Shown piece after piece: positions 35,932-47,467 of a DNA stretch of 64,000 nucleotides. The position numbers and the translations under genes were made by a program. Source of the DNA: Laguncularia racemosa (taxonomy: Eukaryota > Streptophyta > Magnoliopsida > Myrtales > Combretaceae); assembly GCA_037954665.1 (NCBI GenBank), contig JBBMOL010000022.1, forward strand, positions 2,914,001 through 2,978,000. The letters run 5' to 3'. Position 1 is the first letter of the stretch. Each line of letters begins with the position of its first letter. The notes beneath the pieces were generated by a model. The model was not told the DNA's origin. It did no database searches and saw only the letters and a program-made list of their open reading frames with translations.

Positions 35932-37039
35932 TTTCATTTCCCTCAAATTTATTCATTGACTTTGTGGTAAAAATTACTATTTCCAATATATTAAATTAAA
36001 AGATAATATTCAATTTAGCAATGTTGTATGATATCTAATTATTATAACAATTGCTTATATAAGATAAAAATTATACCATAATAGAGGGTAAGGAGTATCA
36101 TAATCACGGTTTGGTATAAAATAATCACTCTCAATAGATAGATAACATAATGGTTATTTTAAAGTCAAAATGTCTTTGAATTTACTAACAAACTAAGGAG
36201 GTTAGCTTGATTTATGTCCACAATAACAACATATGTATATAAATCTTTGAAGCATAATTTTTCACTTTAAACATGTTTTTGTTCAACAAGATTGCTTGCA
36301 AAATATTCTTACATGTTTTAAAATTCATTCCATGTGATTTAGAGGTAGATTTTATCATAAAAATCAAAACTTTATGCTTATATATATATAACATGCAAGA
36401 TTACGAAGAAATATTAAAAAATGCCAACTTTGAGACTATTTCTCTTACCAAACAATAAATATTAAGCTGATTTGATGGCCAATATTTGTAGTGTCATGTG
36501 CCTAAAATAGGGAATTAATTTTGCATAATTTAACTAGATTTTGGTAAGATTGTTGTACAGTACTATCTCTTTGACAGATTGTGGTAGATTATGTATACTA
36601 TGCAAGATTTGCACTAGTACATGCTTGACAATTTATACATGTAATGAAATTATTTTTACATCATTTTTCAATGAATGTTTTCAAGTAAACTTAAAATAAA
36701 TTATAAAAATACACTGATTTTATTATTTTCTTTTTGTGGCTTTAGACTTTAGGATACCAACATTTATTTTAATGTTAGCTAACTACTTAACATAGAAAAC
36801 TCAATATTTTTTAGTTTTGATTTTTGCATTCAACTTTTATATCATATTTGAACATTAAATTTTATTTTATTATTATGATTGCATGTCCGTTTAGTATGCT
36901 TTCTTGAACCTTTTGACTTACAACTTGAAAATTTTGATTTTACTAATATCATTAGCATTTTAAAATCATCGTAGTCTCACCAAAATTTTTTGTAAGGACT
37001 TCAAATCTCCCTAATTATTGTCAATTTAATAGATTAATT

Positions 37040-37066
37040 ATTATACATACATACATTCATACATAT

Positions 37067-37104
<38 letters not shown>

Positions 37105-37158
37105 TCTCTTCTTCTTTCGTAAAAAAAAAAAAAGAAGAAGAAGAAGAAGAAGAAGAAA
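37040..37158. repeat. compound microsatellite
   Basis: ATAC/ATAT repeats, a TA run (37079-37103), a poly-A run and a GAA run (about 37131-37158) follow each other. Confidence 0.9.
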
Positions 37159-38093
37159 GAAAACTCCGACTCAGTTGTACTATCATAAAGATGTCGCTGT
37201 AATATACTTTCATAATATGGTGTATGGAGCATTGAACTCTAAATTAAAGAAAAAAAAATGCAGTTACTCTAAATTAAAGCCAACTCTTGTTTAATCAATT
37301 CCTGAATTTCCCTTCAAAACAATTATATGGACTCTTTTTACATTTGTAATAACCAGTAGTTGGCTTTAATTAAATTAAAGGTATAAACATAAATAAATAA
37401 AAAATAAAAAATAAAAGTTTAAAACTGTTAAAAATTTAAAGTATAATCGCTTCTATTGTCATTATTCCCCTTATTGCATGCAAGTGTAGGTATAGTATTT
37501 CTGGATTTTACTACAAAGTTTTCCTCATACAATTATAACAAGAGAAATTTGTAAGTCTGGAAAATTTTAAATTGAACAATGAATCATTGTACACCTCCCC
37601 GTAGGAAACTATTTTCAATTGTCAGAACAAAAAACTTCAATGTTCCTGCTAATAAGGATGGATTCCTGCACAAAATTTAATTTTTTTTTTTTGGGTGGGG
37701 ACAGTTAGACATTGTTACAAAGGTAGCTTTAGCCTTTTGCATCCCACTAAAAGTAAATTGTCTAGAAGAACATCAATGCATATAGATATGCATCCTCTTC
37801 AATCACGTATGGCCGAGTTCTAAAAATACCCTAGAAAACTATTTGCTTGATGCATATAATTCTCCTGAACTCCTAAAAGTACATCCACATCCCTATAACT
37901 TGTTAAGAAAACATGCACAAACTTTAAAAAAAAAAAAATGGTTACTAAAACTCTAAAACCTGAGCTTTCATTGCATTTTAACGATAATTCAGATATTTTA
38001 GCATTGACTTAAGAAATATATAAATAAATTTTAAAAGTTACAAGAAAATAAAAAAACTTTTAGAAATTTAAAGAATCTGTAGTACATTTACGG

Positions 38094-39551
38094 TTATTCT
38101 TGAATGTTTTTCAATAGAAAACGAGAAGTTATTCTTCTAGTAGCATTCAGCCTTTCGACAAAATCTTCCAAATCTTTATCCGAGCTTCCTCCTTTCTCCA
38201 CAGCACCCCTAGCAGCAGCACTAATCTCCTTAACCCGGGCTCTTTCTCTTTCGATCCTAGCCGCATCCAAAGCATCATTTAAAATCCTAGCCACTTCATG
38301 CCCTTGTGGTATGCGTTCATTCCCCTCTCCAATCCTAATCCCAACACACAAGTCATCCACCAACAGCTTTGCATTAGTAAACTGGTCAGCACCCATTGGC
38401 CAAGTCAGCATTACTGCCCCACCATCCAATCCCTCCAACGTAGAGTTCCATCCACAGTGAGTCAAAAATGCGCCAATTGCTCGATGTTTTAGTATCAACA
38501 CTTGGGGAGCCCACCCTCTAATTACTAAACCCCTACCACCCACCCTATCCTCAAATCCTTCAGGAATAATGCCATGATTCTTCCCAATTTGCCCCTCTTT
38601 TGGCTCCCTCACACACAGTATAAATCTCACAATGCTCTGCTCTAATCCCATAGTCAGTTGACTCATTTGGTCATGTGTCAACATGGCACGACTGCCAAAA
38701 CATATGTAAACAACTGATTCATCCGGACACCCGTCAAGCCACGTCGTCACTTGGTGAACCGCTATCGCGCTGGTCCCGCCTCGAGCATTCACGTCGTCTT
38801 TTGGTAATAATGGGCCCACGGCCCAAACACGGTCGTGTCCAAGATGCTTCTTCATGTGATCCAAGTAGACCTTTTCCAATTTGGTGAAGGTATTAAACAC
38901 AAAGCCCCAGCTATCCAAATTGCCCATCAAGTTTTCCTTGTGAAATTCCAATTGTGGGTCTCCTCTCTTGATGTCCCTGTAGAAACTGGGTATTTGCCAC
39001 CAAGGATAGGATGGGGAATTCGGTAAGTTAGGAAAGGAAACAATTTCGTTTTTATCCGAACTTTTCTCAAATAGATCACCACCACTCGATCCGAATTCAC
39101 GCCATAACGAGGAAGCGACTGACACCCCAAACGCGCCGGATGGCGAGAATACCACACGTGGGATGCCAACCTGGCAAGCTAACTTGTGGGTCCAACCCAA
39201 GAAGAAATCAGACACGATCACGTGCGGAGGTGAGGCGTGTGATTCAAACCACTCCAACAAGCGCGGGTAGTGAAGGTCGTGCAGAGCACGCATGGTTACC
39301 GCGAGACGGTTCTGAGGTGCAGCGCCATAAACAGACGGTTCGACGTCAGCAAGTACCAGCGCCTGGATAGAAGAAGATCCATCTGCGGATCTGATCGGAT
39401 CAAGCAAAGGAACATTTTGGGTTGTAATCGCAACGGTTATGGTTATGTCGCGTGCGAGCAGCTTGCGGGTTAGATCAAGCAGCGGTATTACGTGACCTGC
39501 TGTTGGGTAGGGAAACATGAGGATGTGCAGATCGTTCTTAGACATCGCCAA
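38094..39551 (-). CDS. UDP-glycosyltransferase, UGT89-like (485 aa)
   Basis: Family 1 glycosyltransferase, expected to move glucose from UDP-glucose to small acceptors such as flavonols or phenolic acids in the cytosol. The single exon has normal family length. Catalytic His20 lies in PTAGHVIPLLD and the partner Asp115 in VSDFFLGW. The 44-residue PSPG sugar-donor box runs W347 to Q390 (WAPQVLILKH, THCGWNSTLE, WPMGADQ), with the final Gln typical of UDP-glucose users. WAVGPLLP at 243-250 and MLTWPMGADQ point to the UGT89B group, which is intronless elsewhere too. ATG 39551 is chosen because a TATA box lies about 90 bp upstream; Met3 is an alternative. Oddities: L312 where a conserved Trp sits (FIL-CV against FIW-CV) and LDGGAVM in the PSPG box. 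The acceptor cannot be told from sequence. Confidence 0.93.
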   Translation of the reverse strand: MAMSKNDLHILMFPYPTAGHVIPLLDLTRKLLARDITITVAITTQNVPLLDPIRSADGSSSIQALVLADVEPSVYGAAPQNRLAVTMRALHDLHYPRLLEWFESHASPPHVIVSDFFLGWTHKLACQVGIPRVVFSPSGAFGVSVASSLWREFGSSGGDLFEKSSDKNEIVSFPNLPNSPSYPWWQIPSFYRDIKRGDPQLEFHKENLMGNLDSWGFVFNTFTKLEKVYLDHMKKHLGHDRVWAVGPLLPKDDVNARGGTSAIAVHQVTTWLDGCPDESVVYICFGSRAMLTHDQMSQLTMGLEQSIVRFILCVREPKEGQIGKNHGIIPEGFEDRVGGRGLVIRGWAPQVLILKHRAIGAFLTHCGWNSTLEGLDGGAVMLTWPMGADQFTNAKLLVDDLCVGIRIGEGNERIPQGHEVARILNDALDAARIERERARVKEISAAARGAVEKGGSSDKDLEDFVERLNATRRITSRFLLKNIQE

Positions 39552-39634
39552 TTAATGTCTATGTAATGAGACCAAACGACTGTTGTGTGTGTGTGTGTGT
39601 TCGTGTCTAAGGAAAATGAATTACCTAGGACGAG

Positions 39635-39642
39635 TATTTATA
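39635..39642 (-). promoter_or_regulatory. TATA box of the UGT gene at 38094-39551
   Basis: TATAAATA on the minus strand about 85 bp before the ATG. A GT/AC repeat (about 39585-39602) falls in the predicted 5' UTR. Confidence 0.65.
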
Positions 39643-40241
39643 AATGGAGTTTGAGGTGGCGAAGATGACACTGAGGAACCGCCATGTAATGAAGTGTGAA
39701 ATAGCATAACAATTGTCTATAAAGACGGCTTTGTTGATAAGCAAAGTTGATCATATTTTCTCACTCTTATGTCACGACTTACGACATTTTTGATGGACAC
39801 GTTTGCTGTGTAGCGTTTTTAATGATGAGATGGATCCATTTTTATTTTGAGCTCGACGTGAACGGCAAACTGGAGATTGTCTTACGGATACGTGACGTAA
39901 CGTGTAAAGTGGCTCTCATCATCTTCTTCTTTTTTCCGTCTATACTAATTGAATAAAATATCTATGTTAGCAAGTTTTTTGGGTTTATTATTTTAATGAA
40001 ATTGATTAAATTTTTATCATATATTTAAATTTTTATTAATAATATGTAAATTAAGAGTAAAATTAAAAATTGTATTGACTGCATAAAAAATATAAACAAA
40101 ACTATAAAAAAAATTCCATTTTGCTATATTCCTCAAGTGATTTTAGATTACTATCAATCTCATTTCAAGTTGTTGTGTAATTTTATAATTTAAATTCAAA
40201 AAGCGGTCCTCTTATCAAAAGAGAAGCTGATATTTTAAGCT
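39643..40241. other. upstream spacer of the UGT gene, no gene seen
   Basis: Promoter side of the UGT gene, becoming AT-rich after 39930. No coding signal. Confidence 0.5.
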
Positions 40242-40835
40242 TTACTTAGATGATATATTGTGGGCATCAAGAGCATTTACACGAAGAGCTGTTGCTTGGA
40301 TCGGTTTTCCATGTGAATCCCTTGCAATAATGCCTAGACCTCCATCTGTACTTGGAGAATTAAAACCGCCATCACAGTTCATCTTGATGAACTTATTATC
40401 AGGAGGTCTCCAACGAGCAACTCTATTCTTCCTGCATGTCGGAGCCCCAACATTATCTGTTGAATAGTCCACTCTGAGCTCCTGGATATGCTTATTTCCT
40501 GCTGCTGAATTGGAAGAGGGAAGCCCATCTTTCCTACAATTGTCTATTAATACCTGCAATGACAGAATTTGGGTTGGGTTGTAAATGTTGGAAGGTTCAA
40601 TGGTTCTTATGCTTCCAAATGCTCCACACAATAACCATAAATCTTGAACACAATTGCTGTCGCAAACGCTTGGAGCAAGCCTCTTGCAATAATATCTCTT
40701 CGAACCATTTACCAGCTTTTGTAATGTCAACTTCTTCATTGCGCACTTGAGCACACACGAGCCACAGAACTCTGACCTAACTGCAATGGAATAAAATATT
40801 CTCAATAGTTTCTTGACGATCTGCAGAATGCACAA
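40242..40835 (-). pseudogene. non-LTR retrotransposon C-terminal fragment (RNase H-like)
   Basis: The C-terminal 60 residues read WRPPDNKFIKMNCDGGF and GGLGIIARDSHGKPIQATAL, the start of the RNase H-like (RVT_3) domain found at the end of plant LINE proteins and their relatives. The N-terminal part (EFCGSCVLKCAMKKLTLQ) matches the usual linker before that domain. It stops after about 50 residues of RNase H, before the other catalytic residues, and no RT precedes it. Most likely a decayed LINE fragment between the two UGT genes. Confidence 0.6.
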
Positions 40836-43022
40836 AGAGGATGAGGCCTCAATTTCATGCTAAAATATTATAGCAGCAAAATGTTACTTTTAGCTACCAA
40901 TTTAGTCATTGCCTCATTGGTAGCAAAATATATTAAGGGAAAAAATTTGAAACTGGAGGGAAAATCTTACAGCTATCAAATCATTAATTTGGCAGTTAAA
41001 TATGATACAATTGACTATCAAATCGTAAAGTTCATAGCTAAAAGCTGTTTTTAGAAAAAAATTTAATCACTTAAGATATGACTATCAAAATAAAATTATA
41101 TCTAAAAAGTATCTGTAATTACTAATTTTATAATACGTTTGATACATAAGAATAAATTTGAGTAAATCATATTCTTGGTTCCATTCTTCTTCCAATATTT
41201 AGAAGCATTTTTAAGAAAATAGGAGGACGTTTAGACTTTACACCCTCCTTATCCCTTGACATACCTATAGGCTATATCTCCTTCAATATTTAATCCAACT
41301 TCATTATACCAAACTAATAAGGATTTTATCTAGGATTTTACTAGTAGTTATCTAAAAGATATAGTTTTTATGTATGGAATTCATTCCTCTCTACAACAGG
41401 CAATCTTTATAAGATTCACGCAGGCCAAAATAGCTTAAGACAACATAAAAGTATACATATCTTTTATCCATTAATTCAAAAGTTCTCTTTTTTTGGCTAC
41501 TCACCCTTTAAAAACATAATTTTGTCTATGATATTTTATATTTTTTTTCATTTTTTTTCTGAATTATTTCATAATTGATCACAAATAATTATATATTTTA
41601 TCATCAACATTTTATAATTTTTTTGAAAAAAAAAAAGTTCATTGTATGGCTTTACTTTTCGTGAACAATTTTTTCTTAATTTTATTGAATTAGAAAGTAA
41701 CACTTGAAAAACTTTTACATACCCATTCTTAGATGAAATTGTTGGACCCAAAAAAAAATGAACTTATTTAACGTTAATATTTATTTACCCACTTAATGTT
41801 CTCAAATTTTCACATATGTTGCAGGTGTCTAGTATAGATATATATATATAGCATATATAACAAACATATATGATATACTATATTAAATTTGCTAAGTTAT
41901 TTATTAATATCTATAACTTATCCATATATATTGAGCAAATACACCTCCTTTTCGACTCTACATCCCTTTAAATATCTCTAAATTACAATTAATAAAATTT
42001 AAACTTTCAATTCAATTTTTTATTTATTTACATTTTATGGTAAGCAACTTTCCATCATCCTATTTGTAATGTATACAACTCCACTAGTTAAAAAGTGAGC
42101 TCTCTCTCTATTTATTTCATTTTGCCATTGCAATTTTCAATCATTTTATTTTAAGGGACACAATTACCCAATGAAAAGGCTAGTTAGTATTTTACTATGC
42201 GGCAACATTTCATTATTCTACTTACATTAACACATCTATTTTTCTTATTGCATTAATCCCCCTAGTATATTATTACGCAAATACATGGTTGGGCTTCATG
42301 CCCCCTTAAAAAATATCAATAATATTTAAATTACAATCGAATCCTTCCACATTATTAAAAATTTTCCTTTCAATCATATATACATCCAGCCACATAAATT
42401 TCACAATTCCTAATTTTATGGAGAACTAAAAGTACTCTCACCTTATCTTTCAAATTCGAATCCCACTATACAAACCTACATCAATCATAGTAGAGCATCC
42501 TAAAGTTCTTTTTTCTTTTTCTTTTTTTTTTTGTTACTATTATTCATTAAATATCTTAAGCTTAATAGTATTTATTTTTGCACACGTATCATAGATATGT
42601 CGTTTGCTAGTGCATATATAATGTATAAAAAAATAAAAAATATATAGAATACATATATATATATATATATACATGAATTACATGTTATAACAAATGTATA
42701 TAGATTGTAATTGTGTTTATGTATATGTGTTATATATATTTAGGGCTACACTCGTAAATATTGCAATTTTTAAAAGAAAATTTTACAAATATTGTACCTA
42801 CAAAAATTATTCTCAAATTAGGTTTCGAAGTTGCAAACCGAGTTTGTGACTTCTTTTTTTCCAAAATTTACAAAACTAAAGGCACAAACAACATTTACAC
42901 CTTTAAGCAATTTTCTTGAAAGCGCAAACGACGTCTACGCCTTTAATGTAATTTTTTTTTTTACACTCTAGTAGATGGAAACGTAACAATTTTATCTTTA
43001 TAAATATATCAAATACTAAGAT
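40836..43022. other. AT-rich spacer, no gene seen
   Basis: TA microsatellites (near 41838-41850 and 42653-42671), homopolymers and repeat-like words (TAGCTACCAATTTAG near 40890). No reading frame with recognisable content. Confidence 0.5.
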
Positions 43023-43204
43023 AATTTGATCTTAGCTATAATACACTTAAATCAGTCTTTTTTTATATATTATAAATTTTGTAACTTCAAATGAATAAAA
43101 AGTTATGACCCTTTAAAATTGAAAAAACAAATCGCATAGTTTCAACTTTTTTTTTCTAACTTTGAAATGTCATAATTTTTTACTCATTTGAAATTATAGA
43201 ACGC

Positions 43205-43239
<35 letters not shown>

Positions 43240-43286
43240 ACTAATTTGAGTGTATTAAAGCTATGACTAAATATAGATCAATTTGT
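43023..43286. repeat. imperfect inverted repeat, fold-back element of about 264 bp
   Basis: The left arm (43023-43131) and right arm (about 43149-43286) are complementary over about 105 bp with mismatches. TTAGCTATAATACACTTAAA on the left pairs with the reversed TAGCTTTAATACACTCAAAT on the right, and CTTCAAATGAATAAAAAGTT pairs with TTTCAAATGAGTAAAAAATT. The right arm carries an expanded TA run (43207-43236). It could be a MITE or give a long hairpin RNA if transcribed. Confidence 0.75.
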
Positions 43287-46200
43287 TCAAAAATCATATG
43301 TTAAATATCAATTCAATTCCAAAAATTGAATAAATTCCTTTATAATATCATATCTTAGATACCCCTTGCCTAGTTTCATATCAAATAACTTATCTACAAT
43401 GCAAGTCAAAATGGATCCTCTATAAAGTATTATCATAGATGCAAATAGCATGTCAGCGGCAAAATCAATCATAGATGCCAACAAGAATTAACACACTTTA
43501 TAAACACTCTTGAATATCTTCTATAACAAGCTTCTTGGAATGGTAAAATGACACTTTACATTGTTATTGTTGTAGGGGAAGACATGGAATGTTTGGTTAA
43601 GCAAGGAGTAGCAAGTTTGTAGTGTCAACTCCATAGAGCAAACCTGTAGCAAAAGTTTCTAAGAAGTATGCATTTCTTTCTTTCTTTCTTTTGATCTTCT
43701 TCATTTTTATCCTTATGTGAAAATCCATTAGTGTTTATCCATGTTTCACAATAGAATGATTTTGTTACACATTTAAGGAAAAACATGATTGAAATAGTGG
43801 TGCTACCTTTTGTTTGTCATTAAGTCTTACATTTACATTGGTCCAAGTTAAAACTTTCTTGCCCTACTACTTTGAATACATTTTTTTTCTATAAATAATT
43901 ATTAGCTTTTTGGTGAGATGCCAAACTGAGCAAATTGCAATCATGCAGGCTAACTTATGGGAAATCAATTTAGCTTGAGCTACTGGTTCTTCACAATATC
44001 ATTAATTGATACTAATCAAACCCTAAATCGGCATGTATAGTTTACTTGTAATTTTGTTGAAACACATGTTAATTGTTCTTTTAGGAATCCAATATGGACC
44101 ATACTTCAAAAAAAAATTAAAACAATAGTCAAATTTGATAGAATAATATACCTTTTTTATGCTCCTTGTACTAGGACTTGTCTACTATAGAGTATGAAAT
44201 TGCGCAATAGCATTCGGAGGAACTGCACTGATCTAATTGATAATTGTAAAACTCGTATATATAGTTATATCATGAGCTGCATATTCACTTTACGTGAATA
44301 AAGCTAGAATGATTATTTTATTTTTCCTCAGTATTCTTTATGAGGAGCCACTTAATCTATTATGGCATTTACTTAACTATCCCCAAAGTAGGAAAATCAA
44401 AATACAAAATATCAATTCCTTTTTGAGATCATAGTCATTCACAACCTTTTTCCCTCGCCGCCCATTGACATAGTAACCTATTTCCCATGAACCCATCGCT
44501 ATACTCCACCACTTGCCATCTAAATTAGGGCTCGCAATTTGGAAAAAGTTTCATTAATAGAGATTAATAATACAATACGATTATAAATAGATTTGTATAT
44601 AAAATAAAATTAATATAAAACACAAATAAGTCAAATTCATTTAAGTACGATAAAATTTATGTTCGAATTTGAGTGCAAGCCACAAAATCTATTTATGAAC
44701 CCCTTTATAAATTGATACAAAATATAAATAAGTCAAACTCGTTTAAATACAATAAAATTTGTATTTATATTTGGGTTCAACCCATAAAAACCTATTTTTG
44801 AACCTGTTTATAAATAAATCTCGCTAACAGGTTAAAAATTCAACTGGTGAACTCGTTTAATGCTAAAATAATAAATAATATATATAACTATCATATTTAT
44901 ATATATATATATAACAAGTATATAATTTATATACATATATTATATATAAGAAATATATGTGGCATATACATATATAGATAATATATATGCAGTTCATTTA
45001 ATACTAAAATAACAAATAATATATATAACATATATATTATATACATAATAATTATATATATATATATATATAATATGTAGATTATACAACTATCAAATAT
45101 AACACACACACATATATATTTCTATATAACATGTATAATGAATATATAAATTTATTTAAAAAATTTTAATCGATAAATAAGTTCAATCTAAATAAGAAAC
45201 ACATTTATTAAATAAGTCGGGTTATAGATTTAACTTTTTATACATAATTAATGAATTAATCAAGTTACAAGTTGGATTTTTTAAGATATAAACCCATTTA
45301 GACATAACATATAAAACACAATGAATTTACAAGAATTACTAACCTAAATCCAACCCATACAAAGTGAACATGACATTAATGGGATTAGACTTGTACAACT
45401 AAGTTCATGAAACTACGACCACAAATTGTTCAACATGAATTTTGTATATGTGTATTTCTAACCCGTACTCTATTGTATATCGATGTATATTATACATCAA
45501 AACCATTTCTCACATCAATTAAATGATGAAACTTGCCGAATCATAATGCCTATAGCATCTTGTATAATCTCTAAGATGGGTATTAGATACCATATAATCA
45601 ATCTAGTTTCAAATGTTTAAACCTATTGCTATGGGGTGTTATTATACCCATCTTAGAGTTTGTCTAAACCGGTAACTTGAATGACACAACTTTATGGTCT
45701 CATAGTACTTCGTATTTTCTTAATATATGCAAAGATCCATGTATTAAACCTATCAAATGTCACTAATAAATACTAGTAATTTCATAAATATGATAAAAAT
45801 TCATAAAGGTTAGTAATAACCCATTATTTTAGATCAATATTCTATTAAACAATCAAATATATCTCACATCTTCAAACTAAGGTAATGTTTTGGTTTATAG
45901 TCTATTTTTTTGTGTTGTTATTTTGTGTTATTTGTTGAATTCTTTTTTTTTTTTAACATTTTTTGTGATTTATTTTTAAAAGCAATGTTGACTTAATATA
46001 TGAATATGTGATTTTTGGTATGATATTTATAACTTTTTAGGTTAAGAAATAAAAGTTAAAAAAAAAATGCATGATTCATAGGGTACTTAGAAATCTATAG
46101 ATTTTATAGAGAATTAGATTTTAAATATTCACAAGTTTGACTTTACATTTTTTTTGAGCTTATATCATTAGGGTGGTGATTAAGGAGATAGTTACAATAA

Positions 46201-47467
46201 AGGTATGTAAGTAGACCAACTCATCTCACTTTAGCTCATGGGTTAAACAAGCCAACTTATAGTGACCCATTTAACAAATGGGCCATAATTGGTTATCCTT
46301 AATTCAACCTCTATGGGTTAGTAGGTTAAATGGATTGACTCATTAAGTCGGTCCATTTAACCCACATATATGTTTTGATAGGTTAAATGGGTCAATACAA
46401 TTTATTTAACTTATTTATATATTTTAGTGAGTTATATAGGCTAATCTACAATCTACTAACAATATGTTTATTTTTTTTCATTTAAAATTGTATAAAATAT
46501 AAAATCTACAACAACTTTGTATTGTTTATACATGAGCATAATGAATCGACTTAATACTTTATACCATAACATAGATATTATAATTGCAATATTTTTATAA
46601 TATGAACATTATAAAGTGATGGAAGAATTAGGAGATGGAACAAGCAAAGAAGGTGAAAAGATTAAGATAAAAAAAAAAAAAAGTAAGAAAGAAGAGTGAT
46701 GAAGATGATGATGAATAAAGATATCCAATTTGAATTTTATAGTTTATTATATTAAGTTTTAAAATGAAATAAATTAGCGACTCGATTTTATATTATAAAT
46801 ATAATATATGGTTAGGATAAGTTATACAAGTATTTTTTTTTATTAGGTTTGTGAGTCAACTCGTAAGTTAAATGAGCTAACTCATTTTAATCTGCTGATT
46901 AAACGGATTGAACTTGTTTAATCCACTTTTAAACGAGTTTAAAAATTTAATATTTAACTCATTTTTTAAATAAATTAATCTATGAAATATAACTCATTTA
47001 CGCAACTCTAATTATAATTTATTCATCTAGGTATTTGCTGGCCCTTTATGGCTTTTAAGGCCACGCGCAAACATAGCACCATAATCCATATGTATATTTG
47101 ATGTAAGAATATGACAAAAGGATAGAGATTAAAAATGCACGCCATGAATCATAAATGAAAGCGACTCAGATATGGTAAACAACAGAGCATGTGGGTGGCA
47201 TTTCAGATAGCCCCAAAAAGTATGGAAGCTAGTAAATAACACCTGCACTTCAAAAGGCCAACTCATATCTGTGTATAATTGACAAACCGTGAAACTGATG
47301 CTTTACCCTTCAAAATGGGGTCCACACCTTTTACATGACCTTGCTCTCCGCCCTTCCCATTAAAAAAATTAAACCAACATCATCTCTTCTACATGATGTT
47401 CAACAACTTTTAGTATTAAAATCCGAGTTCCGATGAGCCAATCCCTAATATCCACTAGACAAGCCGT
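43287..47467. other. AT-rich spacer with repeat remnants, no gene seen
   Basis: A direct duplication with a period near 102 bp covers about 44610-44825 (AATAAGTCAAA at both starts). A TA-rich tract runs 44870-45115. Stretches at about 46210-46440 and 46840-47000 are rich in GGTTAAATGGGTC-like words; TAGGGTGGTG at 46169 and TAGAGTTGCG (reversed) at about 47013 resemble hAT ends, but no 8-bp duplication was found. Confidence 0.45.

Larger units (their letters stand above)
35166..38093. other. AT-rich spacer, no gene seen
   Basis: The first few hundred bases may be LTR of the minus-strand fragment. A 37-bp word is repeated at 35772-35808 and 35895-35931. Microsatellites occur at 37040-37158. 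No coding frame with recognisable content. Confidence 0.5.

Noticed and set aside
40242..40835. Domesticated host RNase H gene
   Set aside because: The domain is cut after its first quarter, lacks later catalytic residues and has no intact upstream part.
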